The position numbers were made by a program, and so were the translations under genes. Positions 1 through 11,463 of a stretch of 64,000 bases of DNA are shown in pieces. Position 1 is the first letter of the stretch, and every line of letters begins with the position of its first letter. The DNA comes from Oscarella lobularis (Eukaryota > Porifera > Homoscleromorpha > Homosclerophorida > Oscarellidae): NCBI RefSeq assembly GCF_947507565.1, contig NC_089178.1, positions 3,038,001 through 3,102,000 of the forward strand, written 5' to 3'. A model generated the notes under the pieces. The model did no database searches, was not told the origin of the DNA, and saw only the letters and a list, made by a program, of their open reading frames with translations.

Positions 1-3000
1 CGAGGAAAAGGTCATTGCCAAAGGGAGTCTTCCTGCCATGGAAAGACCCTGGTCGTCTCCCACGCCGCCGTTCAAGGAGCCCAAAGATCACGTCATTTCG
101 TTTCCCACCGACGATATGAGCACTGGACTCGTAAAATTTGGATGGCGAGGACCCAAAACTTCAGTCAGAGAGAGATTACTACAGGGGGCTGGCTTCTAAA
201 GATAATTTCCTTTATGCAGGATCATTTGGGGATGACTGCAGTGAGAGTACTGTGGGAATATCTCACCGATACTCCCGTGGCTCCTCTTCAGCGAGCGCTT
301 GTTGAGACGGACGATCCTTATTGTAGCGATGTAAGGAAGCGCTGTTGATTGATGTTATATTGACTATTGCACTGTTCGTTTTCTTTCTAAGGTGAAATAC
401 GGTCAAGTGGATTTTCCTGAAGGCTGCATCATAGTCAGTTTGAAGAACGTGCCCTTTGGGAAATTGAAGCAGACTAAGGAAAAGTAGGTGTAGGTACATG
501 GGGGTGTCTCTCTACACTCGTTTTTTGTTTCAGAGTTGAACTTCTTCTCAAAGACATCAGCAGTGGAAACGAATCGTTTGATATGACTAGAATGACGTCG
601 GTCATACATCGTCAGATTTTGGACGCACTAGATAAGGTAGCGTGTTAAATTCGCGTCCATGCGATGAAAGGAGGGGAAGAACATAGTCTAGATGGAAGAT
701 CACGGGCACGAAACGTTTGCTTTTATGGCTATAGGTGATTTTCTCTATTCTTCAGATCAAGAAGAGGTTTGGAGATCTTTCTGATCAGATAAACGATGTT
801 GATTCCTTTTATTTAAATAAAGCTAAAAGTCAGAGTTGACGAAGTGGGAAGACTCGAAATTCTAAAAGAAAAACCTAGCGACTATTGGACCAAATTGCTA
901 GACCAGTACTTCGTCTCCTCTCCCTCTGTTGTAGTAAGAGAAAAATCAACGCCAAAATAAATCCATTATCTCTTTGTCAAGATGATTGGCGAACCGAGCG
1001 GCGAATTAAGCGAGAAAATGCAGAAAGACGAAAAAGTGCGCGTCGAAAAACAACGCGAAACGTTGGGAGAGGACGGGCTCAAGCGAAAGGGCGACGAATT
1101 GGCGAAAGCGATCGAAGAAAACGAAGTCGAACCGCCGGACGATCTCGTCGCTTCGGTGGCCGTGCCGGGAATCAATAGCATTCGATTTCATCCGGTGGAA
1201 ACGCGCACGAATCGGCGCGGAGAAAACGACGCGTCGACGAGTCGTTTTCCGCTCGCGCGAATGCCTTTTCAATTTCAGCTTGACGACATTCACACGTCGT
1301 TCGTTCAGGTCGGCGCAGCAAGGAGCAGAAGCACTTCTTCGGGGGAGATATTTTTCTCTTAGATTACTGCCTTGCTTGATACGACGCCCGTGCCAGATTC
1401 CCTGAAAACGTACCTGCCGCTATTTGCCGAATTACTCTGCGAATCTCCCCTAATGAGAAACGGAGGTGAGTGCGAGTAAACCCGCAATTGTAGTGAGTTT
1501 TTAATTTTTTTCTCTCTCTAGTCCTCGTTTCTCACGAGGAGGTCATTGCTGAATTGGCCGCTGACACACTTTCGAGCGAGGCCTCGTTTGGCATCAGTGG
1601 ACGCCGTTTTGCGCCGGGCGCCTTTCCCCAACTGATTAGTCTCACGCTAAAGGTGGGTTGACCGTTTTCTGGACTTCAGGAGATGGTCGAAAGAGGGAGT
1701 GCTGTAGGTTGAAATGAAGAAGTACGAGCGAGGAGTTCAATGGATGCAGGAGCTTCTCTATCAGACTCAATTCACTGCAGAACGAATAAAAATAATTGCA
1801 GCAAGGATGCTAAACGAGATATCAAGGCAGATCTTATATTCTTTCTTTTTATCCTCTCAACGGGAAATTTAATTATTTAGTATTAAACGAAATGGAATGA
1901 AAGTGACCCGAGCTCTTTCAAGCAGCCTCAACTTTCAACCAGGTAACGTAATATTGACTATGACTTTATTAATTAAATAAACACTTATTTTAGAAAGCAT
2001 TTTGCGAATCAGCTCTTTTCTCACACAGCAGGAATTTCTTACGAGACTAGTGAAAGCATTGGAAGAAAATCCGAAAGAGGCATGTTTGAATCTCCCTTTC
2101 TAGCCAATTGCACGATAATCCCGAATTGTAGGTTGTCACGTCGCTGGATCGAATATGCAGCTGCTTAGCTGATCCCTCAAAAGTTCGCATTCATATGGCA
2201 ACGGACGTGAAAAAACTGCCAAAAGATGCTCACGTTCCCTGGGAAAATTTCTTCAATACATTAAGTTTTCCCTCTTTGGGGTGAGAAAAACGCTCGCTCT
2301 CTATCTGCTTTTTTATTTGTTTTTGTTAGAGTTCTAATGTGTCCTGCGGAGGTGACTTGCTCGAGCAAACTTCAACTGCAAGAGACTTCTTCCATGGGCT
2401 GTATAGCCGGTGTTGGATCCGTTGAATCGTCCTTTCTCATTCAAACGAGCCCCGGCATAACGACGTACGATCACGCCGACTTGCCGGCCCTCATGGTCTT
2501 CATGGAATACCTTTGCGCTTTGGAGGTGAGTAATTGTGAGCGTAATGCGGCGGAGGAAAGGATAGGAGCTAATTTAGGGACCGCTGTGGAGGCAGGTTCG
2601 AGGCATGGGCTTAGCGTATCATTACAAGTAAGCGACTGCGTGTGTGAAGGGATCCGCTACGTTTTCTCTCACCCCGGCAGCATGTATTCGAATGTCGAAC
2701 ACGGTCTCCTGTATTTTATCCTTTTCAAGTCTACTCACGTCGTCAAGGCGTATGAGGAGTCGAAAAAGATAGTGGTATGGGATGTCGAATGTCTTTTGGT
2801 CTATTTTTGATTTGTGCCGTCGTCAGAACGGGTTTCTTTCCGGCGAGAGTGAGTTTGACCCTGTTCAACTGGAATCGGCAAAGAGCAGCGTCATATTTGA
2901 AATCATTGAAAGAGAAAAGAGCGCGTTTGACGCAGCCAAACAAGTAGGAAAACAGTATATCCCTATTCCCTGCGAGACTAAGTAATCTACTGTATCCAGA

Positions 3001-3336
3001 GTCTAATGTCTGAATTTAGGCACGTCGATTATGACTACAATAGGTGGGAGAAATCGACACGCCAAGAAGTAGACATTTTGACTGAGTGTGTCGTAGGGTT
3101 CTTTTGAAGAAAATTGCCGCGGTGGCAATAGACGACTTGCATCGCGTCGGCGAGACGTACGTGAAGGTCCTCTTCGACGCCAGTAAGTCAAAGTGCGCAA
3201 TATGCTGCAACCCGTCAAAAGTAGACGAAATCAAGGACGCCTTCGAGAGGCAAGACAACGCGCGGTATCACGTATCTACATGCAGCATGTATGGCGTTAT
3301 GCGTTTAGAGATCTGGAAGTCATCCAATGCAACTGA
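1..3336 (+). CDS. M16-family metallopeptidase (C05D11.1/YOL098C type), 5' partial
   Basis: The 3' part of a multi-exon gene that enters the window mid-exon. The visible protein has the linker and C-terminal half typical of the C05D11.1-like branch of pitrilysin (M16) peptidases: the segment GWRGPK, then a stretch ending EYLTDTPVAPLQRALVE (about 240-310), an E/K-rich block from 982 and the conserved end VGETYVKVLFD near 3150. Introns are about 50-70 bases. I place the last splice at donor 3265 and acceptor 3308, giving the end DNAR-DLEVIQCN and a stop at 3334-3336. The HxxEH zinc motif would lie upstream of the window, so activity cannot be judged. The stop is 51 bases from the stop of the convergent AIMP1 gene. 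Family call is by remembered similarity. Confidence 0.8.
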
Positions 3337-3387
3337 ACTTTTATTGAGTGACAGCTGCATTTCCATATCATGCATGGAAACTACGTG

Positions 3388-4816
3388 TCATTTGATTATT
3401 GTGTTGGACAGAGTGGGAACGCGACAGACGCCCTTTCCTTTTACTATGAACGGGTCGCCTTTGTACGCCGGAATGCAATCGTCGGTTGAACGAAGATCCG
3501 CCTGAATTTTTTCCCAAATCTAAAGAAAAACGTCACGTGGTATTTCGCCAATTTCTCTCAAATACCTTTTTCTTTGTGTTTAGAATGCTGTCCGGTTCTC
3601 CGGGATATTTCTCACAGGTCACTCTGTCGCCGATTTGACTTCCTTCAGGCGGACAGATGATTTCGCACTTTCCATTTTTCCCGTCTTCCGCGCACATGAT
3701 CATAGCCTCGGAAGGAATACCCCTCATTCTACGAGATTCCAATGCTCTCTCCAAAAAATAAAAAATATGTTGATCTCACTTGACAGTCTTGAGATTACAC
3801 AAAAAAATAGCTACTCGATCCTAAGGTATGTCCAGTGGTACTGTGGGCATATGTAGCAAAAAACGACTAACCTGCACATTTTCAATAGGCATGAATGGAA
3901 CCAATCCGCTGCATACTGTCCTTGGTTTTTCCTCGCCAATATCGACTATCACAGTTTTACAAAAATCAAAAAAAAATTCAATATCTCTTTTTACCTTCTT
4001 CCACGAACAAGGTATCCGCCTCGGGGTGTTTTCGAACCGAAAGGATTTTACCGACTCGTATATTGAGCCGCGACACGTCCACGGGCCCTGCAAGTCAGAA
4101 TTGGCGCAAAAGGTCTCGGTTTCGTCTGGCAATACGCACGCTCTGGTGGCTGGGGAGACGGCTCCTTCTTTTTCGCCGGCTTTTTGACTGCTTTTTTTCC
4201 TGTCGATTTGTCATCAACAGTGACCGGATTCGACGGAGCTGGTGCCGGCGGTTTTGCGGCGGCCACAGGAGTCTCAAACGATACGGATTCGTTTGTCAGT
4301 CCCGTTCCAACGTAAGCGTTAATCGGTGGCGGTTCGTTGTAGACAGGAGGCTTTGATCCCGGGCGGGGAAGAGGAACCTGGGGGCCTTAGAGGAACGAAT
4401 CCGGGTGTTCCATGGGGACTCCATGCGCCAATTCGCGTTCTTACTCTTGTTCTGCGCTTCTAAGTCGTTCAGCTCTTTTTTCAGGCCGTCGACTTCGGCT
4501 TGAAGGACGTCGTTTTCGCTTCTCAATCGCCACACTTCATCGCACTCCTAAAAATATCGTCGAAATTGACGCTACGGTCGATAAAGCGACTGGGCGACGC
4601 GCACCTTGCCGATTCCAAGACTCGCTATTCGAGAGCGAGAAAGAAGAGCAATTTTGGTGCGAAGACGCGAAGATAAAAGTAAGAGAGCCATTCTAGGATT
4701 GTCTAGAAGGAGCGAAACGAACCGGCTTTGGCATTCAAGCTTTCCAAACGATTTTTGAGAAATTCTATGGCTTCTTCGGCTTGCCTCGCTCTTTCCTCGA
4801 GCTGAGCCGAGTCCAT
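3388..4816 (-). CDS. AIMP1: AIMP1/p43, multi-tRNA synthetase complex scaffold with EMAPII domain
   Basis: Encodes the auxiliary factor of the aminoacyl-tRNA synthetase complex. The start is the ATG at 4816 ([19 protein letters not shown]), which opens a leucine-heptad coiled coil continued around 4535-4440. A lysine/proline/alanine-rich linker follows (about 4266-4130), then the tRNA-binding OB-fold: [18 protein letters not shown] near 3960, the [12 protein letters not shown] segment near 3690 and [14 protein letters not shown] near 3590. The last exon, after acceptor 3516, reads IWEKIQADL and ends [17 protein letters not shown], which matches the usual AIMP1 C-terminus; the stop is TGA at 3390-3388. 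Coiled coil plus linker plus EMAPII separates AIMP1 from TyrRS and Arc1p. It lies head to tail with DUSP12, 60 bases apart. Confidence 0.9.
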
Positions 4817-4876
4817 GTGTTTTCGTGATGACGATGGTCTGGAAAATTGATAGCAATTCGTTTCCTATTTATTTAT

Positions 4877-6039
4877 TTATGCATTTATTGTTTTTGATAT
4901 AGAATTTATTATTTTGTCTATTCTGCTTTTGTGGAATTGAAATGCTGGCGTGATCCATCTTGCACAAGAGCACTGCATACCTTGAAAAAATATCGACTTC
5001 CATATGTGCGCGTACTGTAGTGGTGTTTTCTATATATAGTACCTGCCCAATTGAATGATCCTATTCTTGCCTTGCATTTAGGACACAGAAGCTTTCCATC
5101 AACGGATCCAATTTGGAGCGTTTCTCTCATCCATTCAACTGGCTCAGCAAAGTACGAGCTGCACGGATCTAAAGGCACTTGAACAGCCAAACCCCTCTTC
5201 TTCTTTTCAAAGGCAACCGATCCTTCGCCTCTTTCGTGAGTCAACGTAGTGCTGCTAGTGAACAACAGTCGTCGACATTTTCTGCATCGATACAGTTCCA
5301 ATGATTCATCAGGAACGGACACAACAGGATCTGCAGCCATAATTGAAGGTATCTCTCCGCCGCCTAATAAATAACGTTTCTTTAGTCACACTTGAAGGTC
5401 ATCTCACTTTGAAAGGCCTCAGCGACTCGTCTTAGCTTCCATTCCTTGTATGGTTTCCATTGAGGATCAATAACGTTACCCATTTCTTCAAATAGTCTTA
5501 GCTGTTCAACGAAGGTGTCACTAAGTCTAAAACGGACAGTTTGAAATCGACACTGCAGAGTCAGTACAGTAGAACCAGACCTAACAGTCGGTCGACATTG
5601 GCACAGAGAATGAAGAGCAGCGTCGAATGTTAGCTGCTCTTCGGCCATCAGGTAAGCCACAGTAACAGCTGCACTCCTCGACGTGCCTGAAATACTTACG
5701 CACAGAACTGACTTCTGTATTGCATAACTTCCGGATTTCTCTATTTTTTTACCAGTGGATAAGTAGAGGTTGCTCTTTTGATAGGCTTTCGCGAACGTAT
5801 GCAATGGAGTCAGATAAGTGAGACAAGAGGTCGGCGTCGGGTGAGTCGAGCATCGCTATGTGTTTGTGGTGCACTTTGAACGCAGTGGTTTGCAGCGAAG
5901 CAACGATCTGGTTGGCTGCTGAGCAGTCGATCAGACTAAAAACGCTTCTAATGTTTAGGTCGTTAAGTATGGAAGCACTGAGAGCTGCTTCGATGTTGCC
6001 GACGTAGAGATTTGCTCGCACACGGGAGAAACTTGCCAT
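4877..6039 (-). CDS. DUSP12: DUSP12/Yvh1-type dual-specificity phosphatase with zinc-binding tail
   Basis: The start ATG at 6039 opens a dual-specificity phosphatase fold (RANLYVGNIEAAL). The active-site loop is split by an intron near 5750-5690: LLIHW precedes it and GTSRSAAVTVAYLMAEEQ follows, so the P-loop arginine is present; the catalytic Cys should come from the junction and was not read directly. The C-terminal zinc domain has two CxxC pairs, YRCRKCRRLLF near 5285 and LLCPKCKARIGSFNW near 5070. The final exon supplies QCSCARWITPAFQFHKSR and ends at TAA 4879-4877. Yvh1-family proteins act in late 60S ribosome maturation and stress signalling. Domain order and length fit the family. Confidence 0.9.
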
Positions 6040-6479
6040 TCTGGAGATGCGCGCGTTACTTTGGCACGTCTGTCGTCAGTCACGTGTTCGCAAAACATTC
6101 CAAAGCGCAGTTCCGGTTCCTCTCGTGTTCAAACGTCATTCCGTAGGCGAGCTTCCCCTGTGAACGAGACGTCGAGACGACTGGTCGACGCCCTGAGTGT
6201 TCAATGGAAAGAATAGTACCCAGAGAAGGTAGAACGCAAGCGTACAACAAATCTCTACCCAAATCGTCGGTTTTGAGACGGCGAAACGCTAACCAACGCC
6301 ACATCTTAGCCTCCGTCGATCGATTCAGGAAGCGATCGAGTCATTTTTTCAGACGCGCGCGACGCCATGGCCTCCCGATGAAAAAAAAACGATCATATTT
6401 CGCGTATCAGAGCGTTGCTTCTGCTTAATTCGCGGTCGAGCGATAAATCTGCATTGTTCCTCCTCCCCCTCCCCGCGGA
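6040..6479. other. Intergenic region, divergent DUSP12 / DOMON copy 1 upstream
   Basis: No coding exon is convincing here. From about 6140 the sequence resembles 9376-9650, upstream of the second DOMON gene, including a shared CATTCCGTAGGCGAGCTTCC segment and the stretch ATATTTCGCGTATCAGAGCG near 6395. The tandem duplication therefore carried the promoter as well as the gene. A non-coding first exon may lie here. Confidence 0.5.
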
Positions 6480-9224
6480 ATGACCCTGTGGGAAGACGAA
6501 TCCCATTGTTTGTTTTTCTCTGTTCCAGTGGTGGTTTTCGGAATCATTTTGCTCGCTCTGGTCCACGTCTCGCATCAGCAGACATGTAAGTCGTTTCTGC
6601 CGTCCGGGGCGGGGATGACGATGATCTCATTTATTACAGGGTTCCAGTGTAGCTTCAGCGGATGCGTCAGCTCGGCGGATCCGACGACTTGTGTCGAAGT
6701 GAATTGGCGACTCGACAGAGCGGCGTCGCTGGTCACTTTCAATTTGGCCAGAGACACGGCGGTGGAGGGAAGATGGATAGGAGTTGGATTTTCAGACGAC
6801 ATGCTGATGGCCAACTCCGATATTGTGACTGGCTACGTGTCCTCGGGGAATGCAGTCGTTGATGATCGCTATGCTACTGGACAATCAACACCCGCTATTG
6901 ACAGTGACCAGTCTCAAGTCAGCCCAGTCGGACACAACGTCGTCAACGGATCTACAACCATTCAATTCACGCGAACTCTTCAGTCGTCGGATGTGCTGGA
7001 TTTGTCTCTGGATGTCCCGCGCTATTTCCTTGTTGCCACGGGAGATGTCTCAGGTGGAAACATTGCGCAACATAACTCTAATGGAAGATGGATTTCTACC
7101 ACTATGATTGATGTTCAGACTAACTGCTCGATTCCAACGCCAGCGCCAACAACAGCCGATGCTTCTACAACGATTCCTCCTCCTATCACAACTACACAGG
7201 CAACAGTGACAACTCAGGCTGCTACAACGAAGACTCCAACTACAAAGTCTCCTCCTTCTACTGATTCTATTGGAGCTACACAAGCGATTTCTACGCAAAC
7301 GCCTACCACTGCGGCAGCTCCAACAGAGAACGGTTAGTTGATTTGTTCAGTGTTTAAATTTGCTGAGTTATTTTTTGTGTTTTTAGTATGTGACAGTTCA
7401 CCTTGTCTCAATGATGGTACATGCGTGAACAGTGGTAGCGGTTTTGCTTGCCAGTGTCCTACCTTGGGCCTCATTACGTCGACAGGAGATCGGTGTGAAA
7501 CTGTAGTATGCAATGCAACCACTGACTGCAATGGCAAAGGTATCTGTGTTCCTCCTCGGTCTGGCTCAACAACAACAACAAGGTGTAATTGCCAAAGTCC
7601 CTTCACTGGACCCAATTGTGAAGACAAGATAAACGCATGCATTACGTTTGGAGGAAATGATATCTGTAACGCCGAAAATGAAACATGCATCAATAGGGCG
7701 GGGGTACATTTTGAATGCGGAAGTCCTTGCAATGTTTCTGGAGTTCTGTGTCACAATGGTGGCACATGCAGTCCCCGAATAAATGCCGTGGGATTTATGT
7801 GTGCTTGTCCTGAAGGCTATACAGGAGCCGTGTGTGACATACTCATGCTTACTACTCCAACAGCAAGTGTCACGGCTGAGACTCCTACAGCAACAGCGTC
7901 AAAGCCTCCCGTTAATGCTACGACTCCAGCTGTCACGTCAAAGGCTCCTACTGCTACAACTCCAGCGATGATGAATGTGACGTCAAAAGTTCCTCCTACT
8001 GCAACGCCAACTTCTTCCGCTAATGCCACAACCCCAGCAGCGAATATCACGGATATGGCAACGCCAACTTCTACGGCATCTAAACCTCCCGTCAATGCTA
8101 CGAGTCCAGCAGTTACGTCAAAGGCTCCCACCGCAACGCCTGCTGCTAATGCTACAACTCCAGCAGTGAATGTCACGTCAAAGGCTCCTACTGTTGCAGC
8201 AACAACTTCTTCTGCTAATGCTACAAGTCCAGCAATAAACGTCACGTCGAAGGCTCCTACAGCAACGCCTGCTGCTAATGTTACAACTCCAGCGATGAAT
8301 GTCACGTCGAAGGCTCCTACTGCTGCAGCAACAACTTCTCCTGCTAATTCCACTTCTCAAGCAATAAATGTCACGTCGAAGGCTCCTACAGCAACGCCTG
8401 CTGCTAATGTTACAACAACCTTAGTAGCGAATGTCACGGTCGAGACTCGTACGAATACTCCGACTTTGAAGCCTTCTGCTAATGCTACTACTCCACCAAT
8501 GAATGCCACGTCAAAGGCTCCTACCGCAACGCCTGCTGCTAATGCTACGACGCCAGCAGGGAATGTCACGTCAAAGGCTCCTACTGTTGCGGCAACAACT
8601 TCTCCCGCTAATGCTACAACTCCAGCAATAAACGTCACGTCGAATGCTCCTACCGCAACGCCTGCTGATAATGCCACTACTCCAGCAATGAATGCCACGT
8701 CAGAGGCTCCTACTGCATCACCGACTTCTACGGCATCAAAGCCTCCCACCACCGCTTCACCTACCAATGCTACTACTCCAGCAGCTTCTACTGAGACACC
8801 AACGTCTACAGCATCAGAGCTTCCCATCAATGATACAGTGAATGTTACTGCAACACCAGCTCTTCCTCCTGATGCTACAACCCCAGCAGTGAATGTCACA
8901 ACCAAGACTACTACGGAAACTTCAGCTCCTACAGCTTCGAATCCTCCCATGAATGCTACTACTTCTACTAATAGCACTGCCGCTCCAACAAATGCTACCA
9001 TAGTTAATACCGCCGGACCAGTTTCTACAACAAATGGTTTGGATCAATGGATAATTGTAGTGATCATTATTGTTTGCATCGTGCTCATTGTGCTTCTCGT
9101 TATTCTAATTTTTTGTCTGTGTCGTCAACAGTCGTCTTCTTATAGTCCCAAGGCAATGGAAGGAAAATCGGGACCCCTGGGACTGAATGAATTGCCTCGC
9201 GCTGAACGGGAGAGGCTCATATGA
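6480..9224 (+). CDS. DOMON-EGF-mucin type I membrane protein, copy 1
   Basis: Proposed exons 6480-6585, 6640-7332 and 7387-9224; both introns are 54 bases with GT-AG ends, and copy 2 has the same junctions with different intron lengths. Product about 878 residues: signal peptide (VVVFGIILLALVHVSHQ), DOMON domain (WIGVGFSDD, SDIVTGYVSSGN, then YFLVATGDVSGG), three EGF-like or Cys-rich modules (7390-7850; CDSSPCLNDGTC, CHNGGTC), a Thr/Pro/Ala mucin-like stalk of about 380 residues full of NAT/NVT glycosylation sequons, one transmembrane segment near 9040-9115 and a short tail ending RAERERLI. DOMON domains bind haem or sugars, so a surface redox or sensing role is possible. No named orthologue is recognised. 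The start is the only in-frame ATG but copy 2 does not conserve it. Confidence 0.8.
7855..8980 (+). repeat. Degenerate mucin-type repeat array inside DOMON copy 1
   Basis: Roughly 57-69-base imperfect repeats encode units like NATTPAxNVTSKAPTATPAA. The DNA repeats share a core near GTCACGTCAAAGGCTCCTAC and alternate long (GCAACAACTTCT-containing) and short versions. In the second gene the corresponding stretch, 10890-11130, is only about 80 codons. This is a length-variable extracellular stalk. Confidence 0.85.
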
Positions 9225-9375
9225 AGGCCCCACTCATTTCCTAAATCTTAGAATGTTTTAGAAAGGCGAATCGAAAACAAGTGTCAAGTGTAGTAACTCA
9301 GTGACTTATTAGACTGTAGCTAAGTGAATTGCACGAAACGTTTATATTTATTTCTTCAGTCACGTGTATTTTCCA

Positions 9376-11430
9376 TTCCGTAGGCGAGCTTCCGGTTTCT
9401 GAGTGTTCAATGGAAAGAAGAGAAGGTAGGACGCAAGCGTACACCGAATCTCTACCCAAATCGTCGACGGCGAAACGCTAATCAACGCCACATCCTAGAT
9501 CGATTCAGGAAGCGATCGTTTCGTTGAGAGTCATTTTTTTCAGACGCGCGCGACGCCATGGCCTCGATCATATTTCGCGTATCAGAGCGTTGCTTCTGCG
9601 ATCGAGCGATAAATCTGCATTGTTCCTCCTCTCCCTCCCCGCGGAATGAACCCATTGTTTGTTTTTCTCTGTTCCAGTGGTGGTTTTCGTTTTGCTCGCT
9701 CTGGTCCACGTCTCGCATCAGCAGATATGTAAGTCGTTTCTGCCGTCCGGGGCGGGGATGACGATGATCTCATTATTACAGGGTCCCAGTGTAGCTTCAG
9801 CGGATGCGTCAGCTCGGCGGATCCGACGACTTGTGTCGAAGTGAATTGGCGACTCGACGGAGCGGCGTCGCTGGTCACTTTCAGTTTGGCCAGAGACACG
9901 GCGGTGGAGGGAAGATGGATAGGAGTTGGATTTTCAGACGACGTGCTGATGGCCAACTCCGATATTGTGACTGGCTACGTGTCATCGGGGAATGCAGTCG
10001 TTGATGATCGCTATGCTACTGGACAATCAACACCCGCTATTGACAGTGACCAGTCTCAAGTCAGCCCAGTCGGACACAACGTCGTCAACGGATCTACAAC
10101 CATTCAATTCACGCGAACTCTTCAGTCGTCGGATGTGCTGGATTTGTCTCTGGATGTCCCGCGCTATTTCCTTGTTGCCACGGGAGATGTCTCAGGTGGA
10201 AACATTGCGCAACATAAGTCTAATGGAAGATGGATTTCTACCACTATGATTGATGTTCAGACTAACAGCTTGATTCCAACGTCAGCGCCAACAACAGCCA
10301 ATTCTATTGGAACTACACAAGCGACTTCTACTACGCAGACGCCTACCACTGCGGCAGCTCCAACAGAGAGCGGTTAGTTGATTTGTTCAGTGTTTAATTA
10401 ATTAAATTTGCTGACTTATTTTTTTGTGTTTTTAGTGTGTGACAGTTCACCTTGTCTCAATGAGGGTACATGCGTGAACAGTGGTAGCGGTTTTGCTTGC
10501 CAGTGTCCTACCAAGGGCCTCATTACGTCGACAGGAGATTGGTGTGAAACTGTAGTATGCAATGCAACCACTGAATGCAATGGCAAAGGTATCTGTTTTC
10601 CTCCTCGGTCTGGCTCAACAACAAGGTGTAATTGCCAAAGTCCCTTCACTGGACCCAATTGTGAAGACAGGATAAACGCATGCATTACATTTAAAGGAGA
10701 TGCTATCTGTAAAGCCGCAAATGAAACATGCATCGATAGGGCGGGGCTACATTTTGAATGCGGAAATCCTTGCAATGTTTCTGGAGTTCTGTGTCACAAT
10801 GGTGGCACATGCAGTCCCCGAATAAATGCCATGGGATTTACGTGTGCTTGTCCTGAAAGCTATACAGGAGCCGTGTGTGACATACTCATGCCTACTACTC
10901 CAACAGCAAGTGTCACGGCCAAGACTCCTACAGCAACAGCGTCAAAGCCTCCCGTTAATGCCACAACCCCAGCAGCGAATATCACGGATATGGCAACAGC
11001 GTCTTCTACGGCATCTGAGCCTCCCGTCAATGCTACGAGTCCAGCAGTAGTGAATGTCACGTCAAGGACTCCTACTAATATCACTGCCTCTCCAGTAAAT
11101 GGTACCCAACGTTTATCAACGGCTGGTGAGATTTCTCTAAATGATTTGGATGACTGGATAATTGCAGTGATCATTGTTGCTTGCGTCGTGGTCATTGTGC
11201 TTCTCCTAATTCTGATTATGTGTCTGTGTCGTCAACAGTCATCTTCTTATAGTCCCAAGGCAATGGATAGAAAATTGGTATCCCTGGGACTGAATGAATT
11301 GCCTCGCGCTGACCCACTCATTTCCTAAATCTTAGAAAGGCGAATCGAAAACAAGTGTCAATTTAGACTGTAGCTAAGTGAATTGCACGAAACGTTTATA
11401 TTTATTTCTTCAGTCACGTGTATTTTCCGT
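9376..11430 (+). repeat. Second unit of tandem segmental duplication
   Basis: This unit repeats 6140-9375 with high identity through the DOMON and EGF exons and both introns. It also repeats the 3' flank: the block TTTATATTTATTTCTTCAGTC follows both genes, at about 9340 and 11396. Differences are small indels, an extra TTAATTAATTAA in the second intron of copy 2 and loss of most of the mucin repeat. Identity in introns suggests a recent event or gene conversion. Confidence 0.85.
9659..11328 (+). CDS. DOMON-EGF-mucin type I membrane protein, copy 2 (short stalk, start unresolved)
   Basis: Paralogue of the preceding gene. Exons run to 9728, then 9782-10372 and 10436-11328, with introns of 53 and 63 bases. 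DOMON and EGF modules are nearly identical to copy 1; the stalk is cut to about 80 residues, followed by a transmembrane helix (10-residue core VIIVACVVVI) and a tail ending RADPLIS. The 5' end is a problem: the signal-peptide frame (VVVFVLLALVHVSHQQ) has an in-frame TGA at 9647 and no ATG, because 17 bases present in copy 1 are missing. Either a 5' non-coding exon is spliced to the acceptor ending at 9677 (a donor exon ending in A would create A|TG), or the start is broken. All later exons are open, so I favour a live gene. Confidence 0.7.
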
Positions 11431-11463
11431 AGCGCAAGCGCAAGGGCAAGCGCAAGTTTCTGC

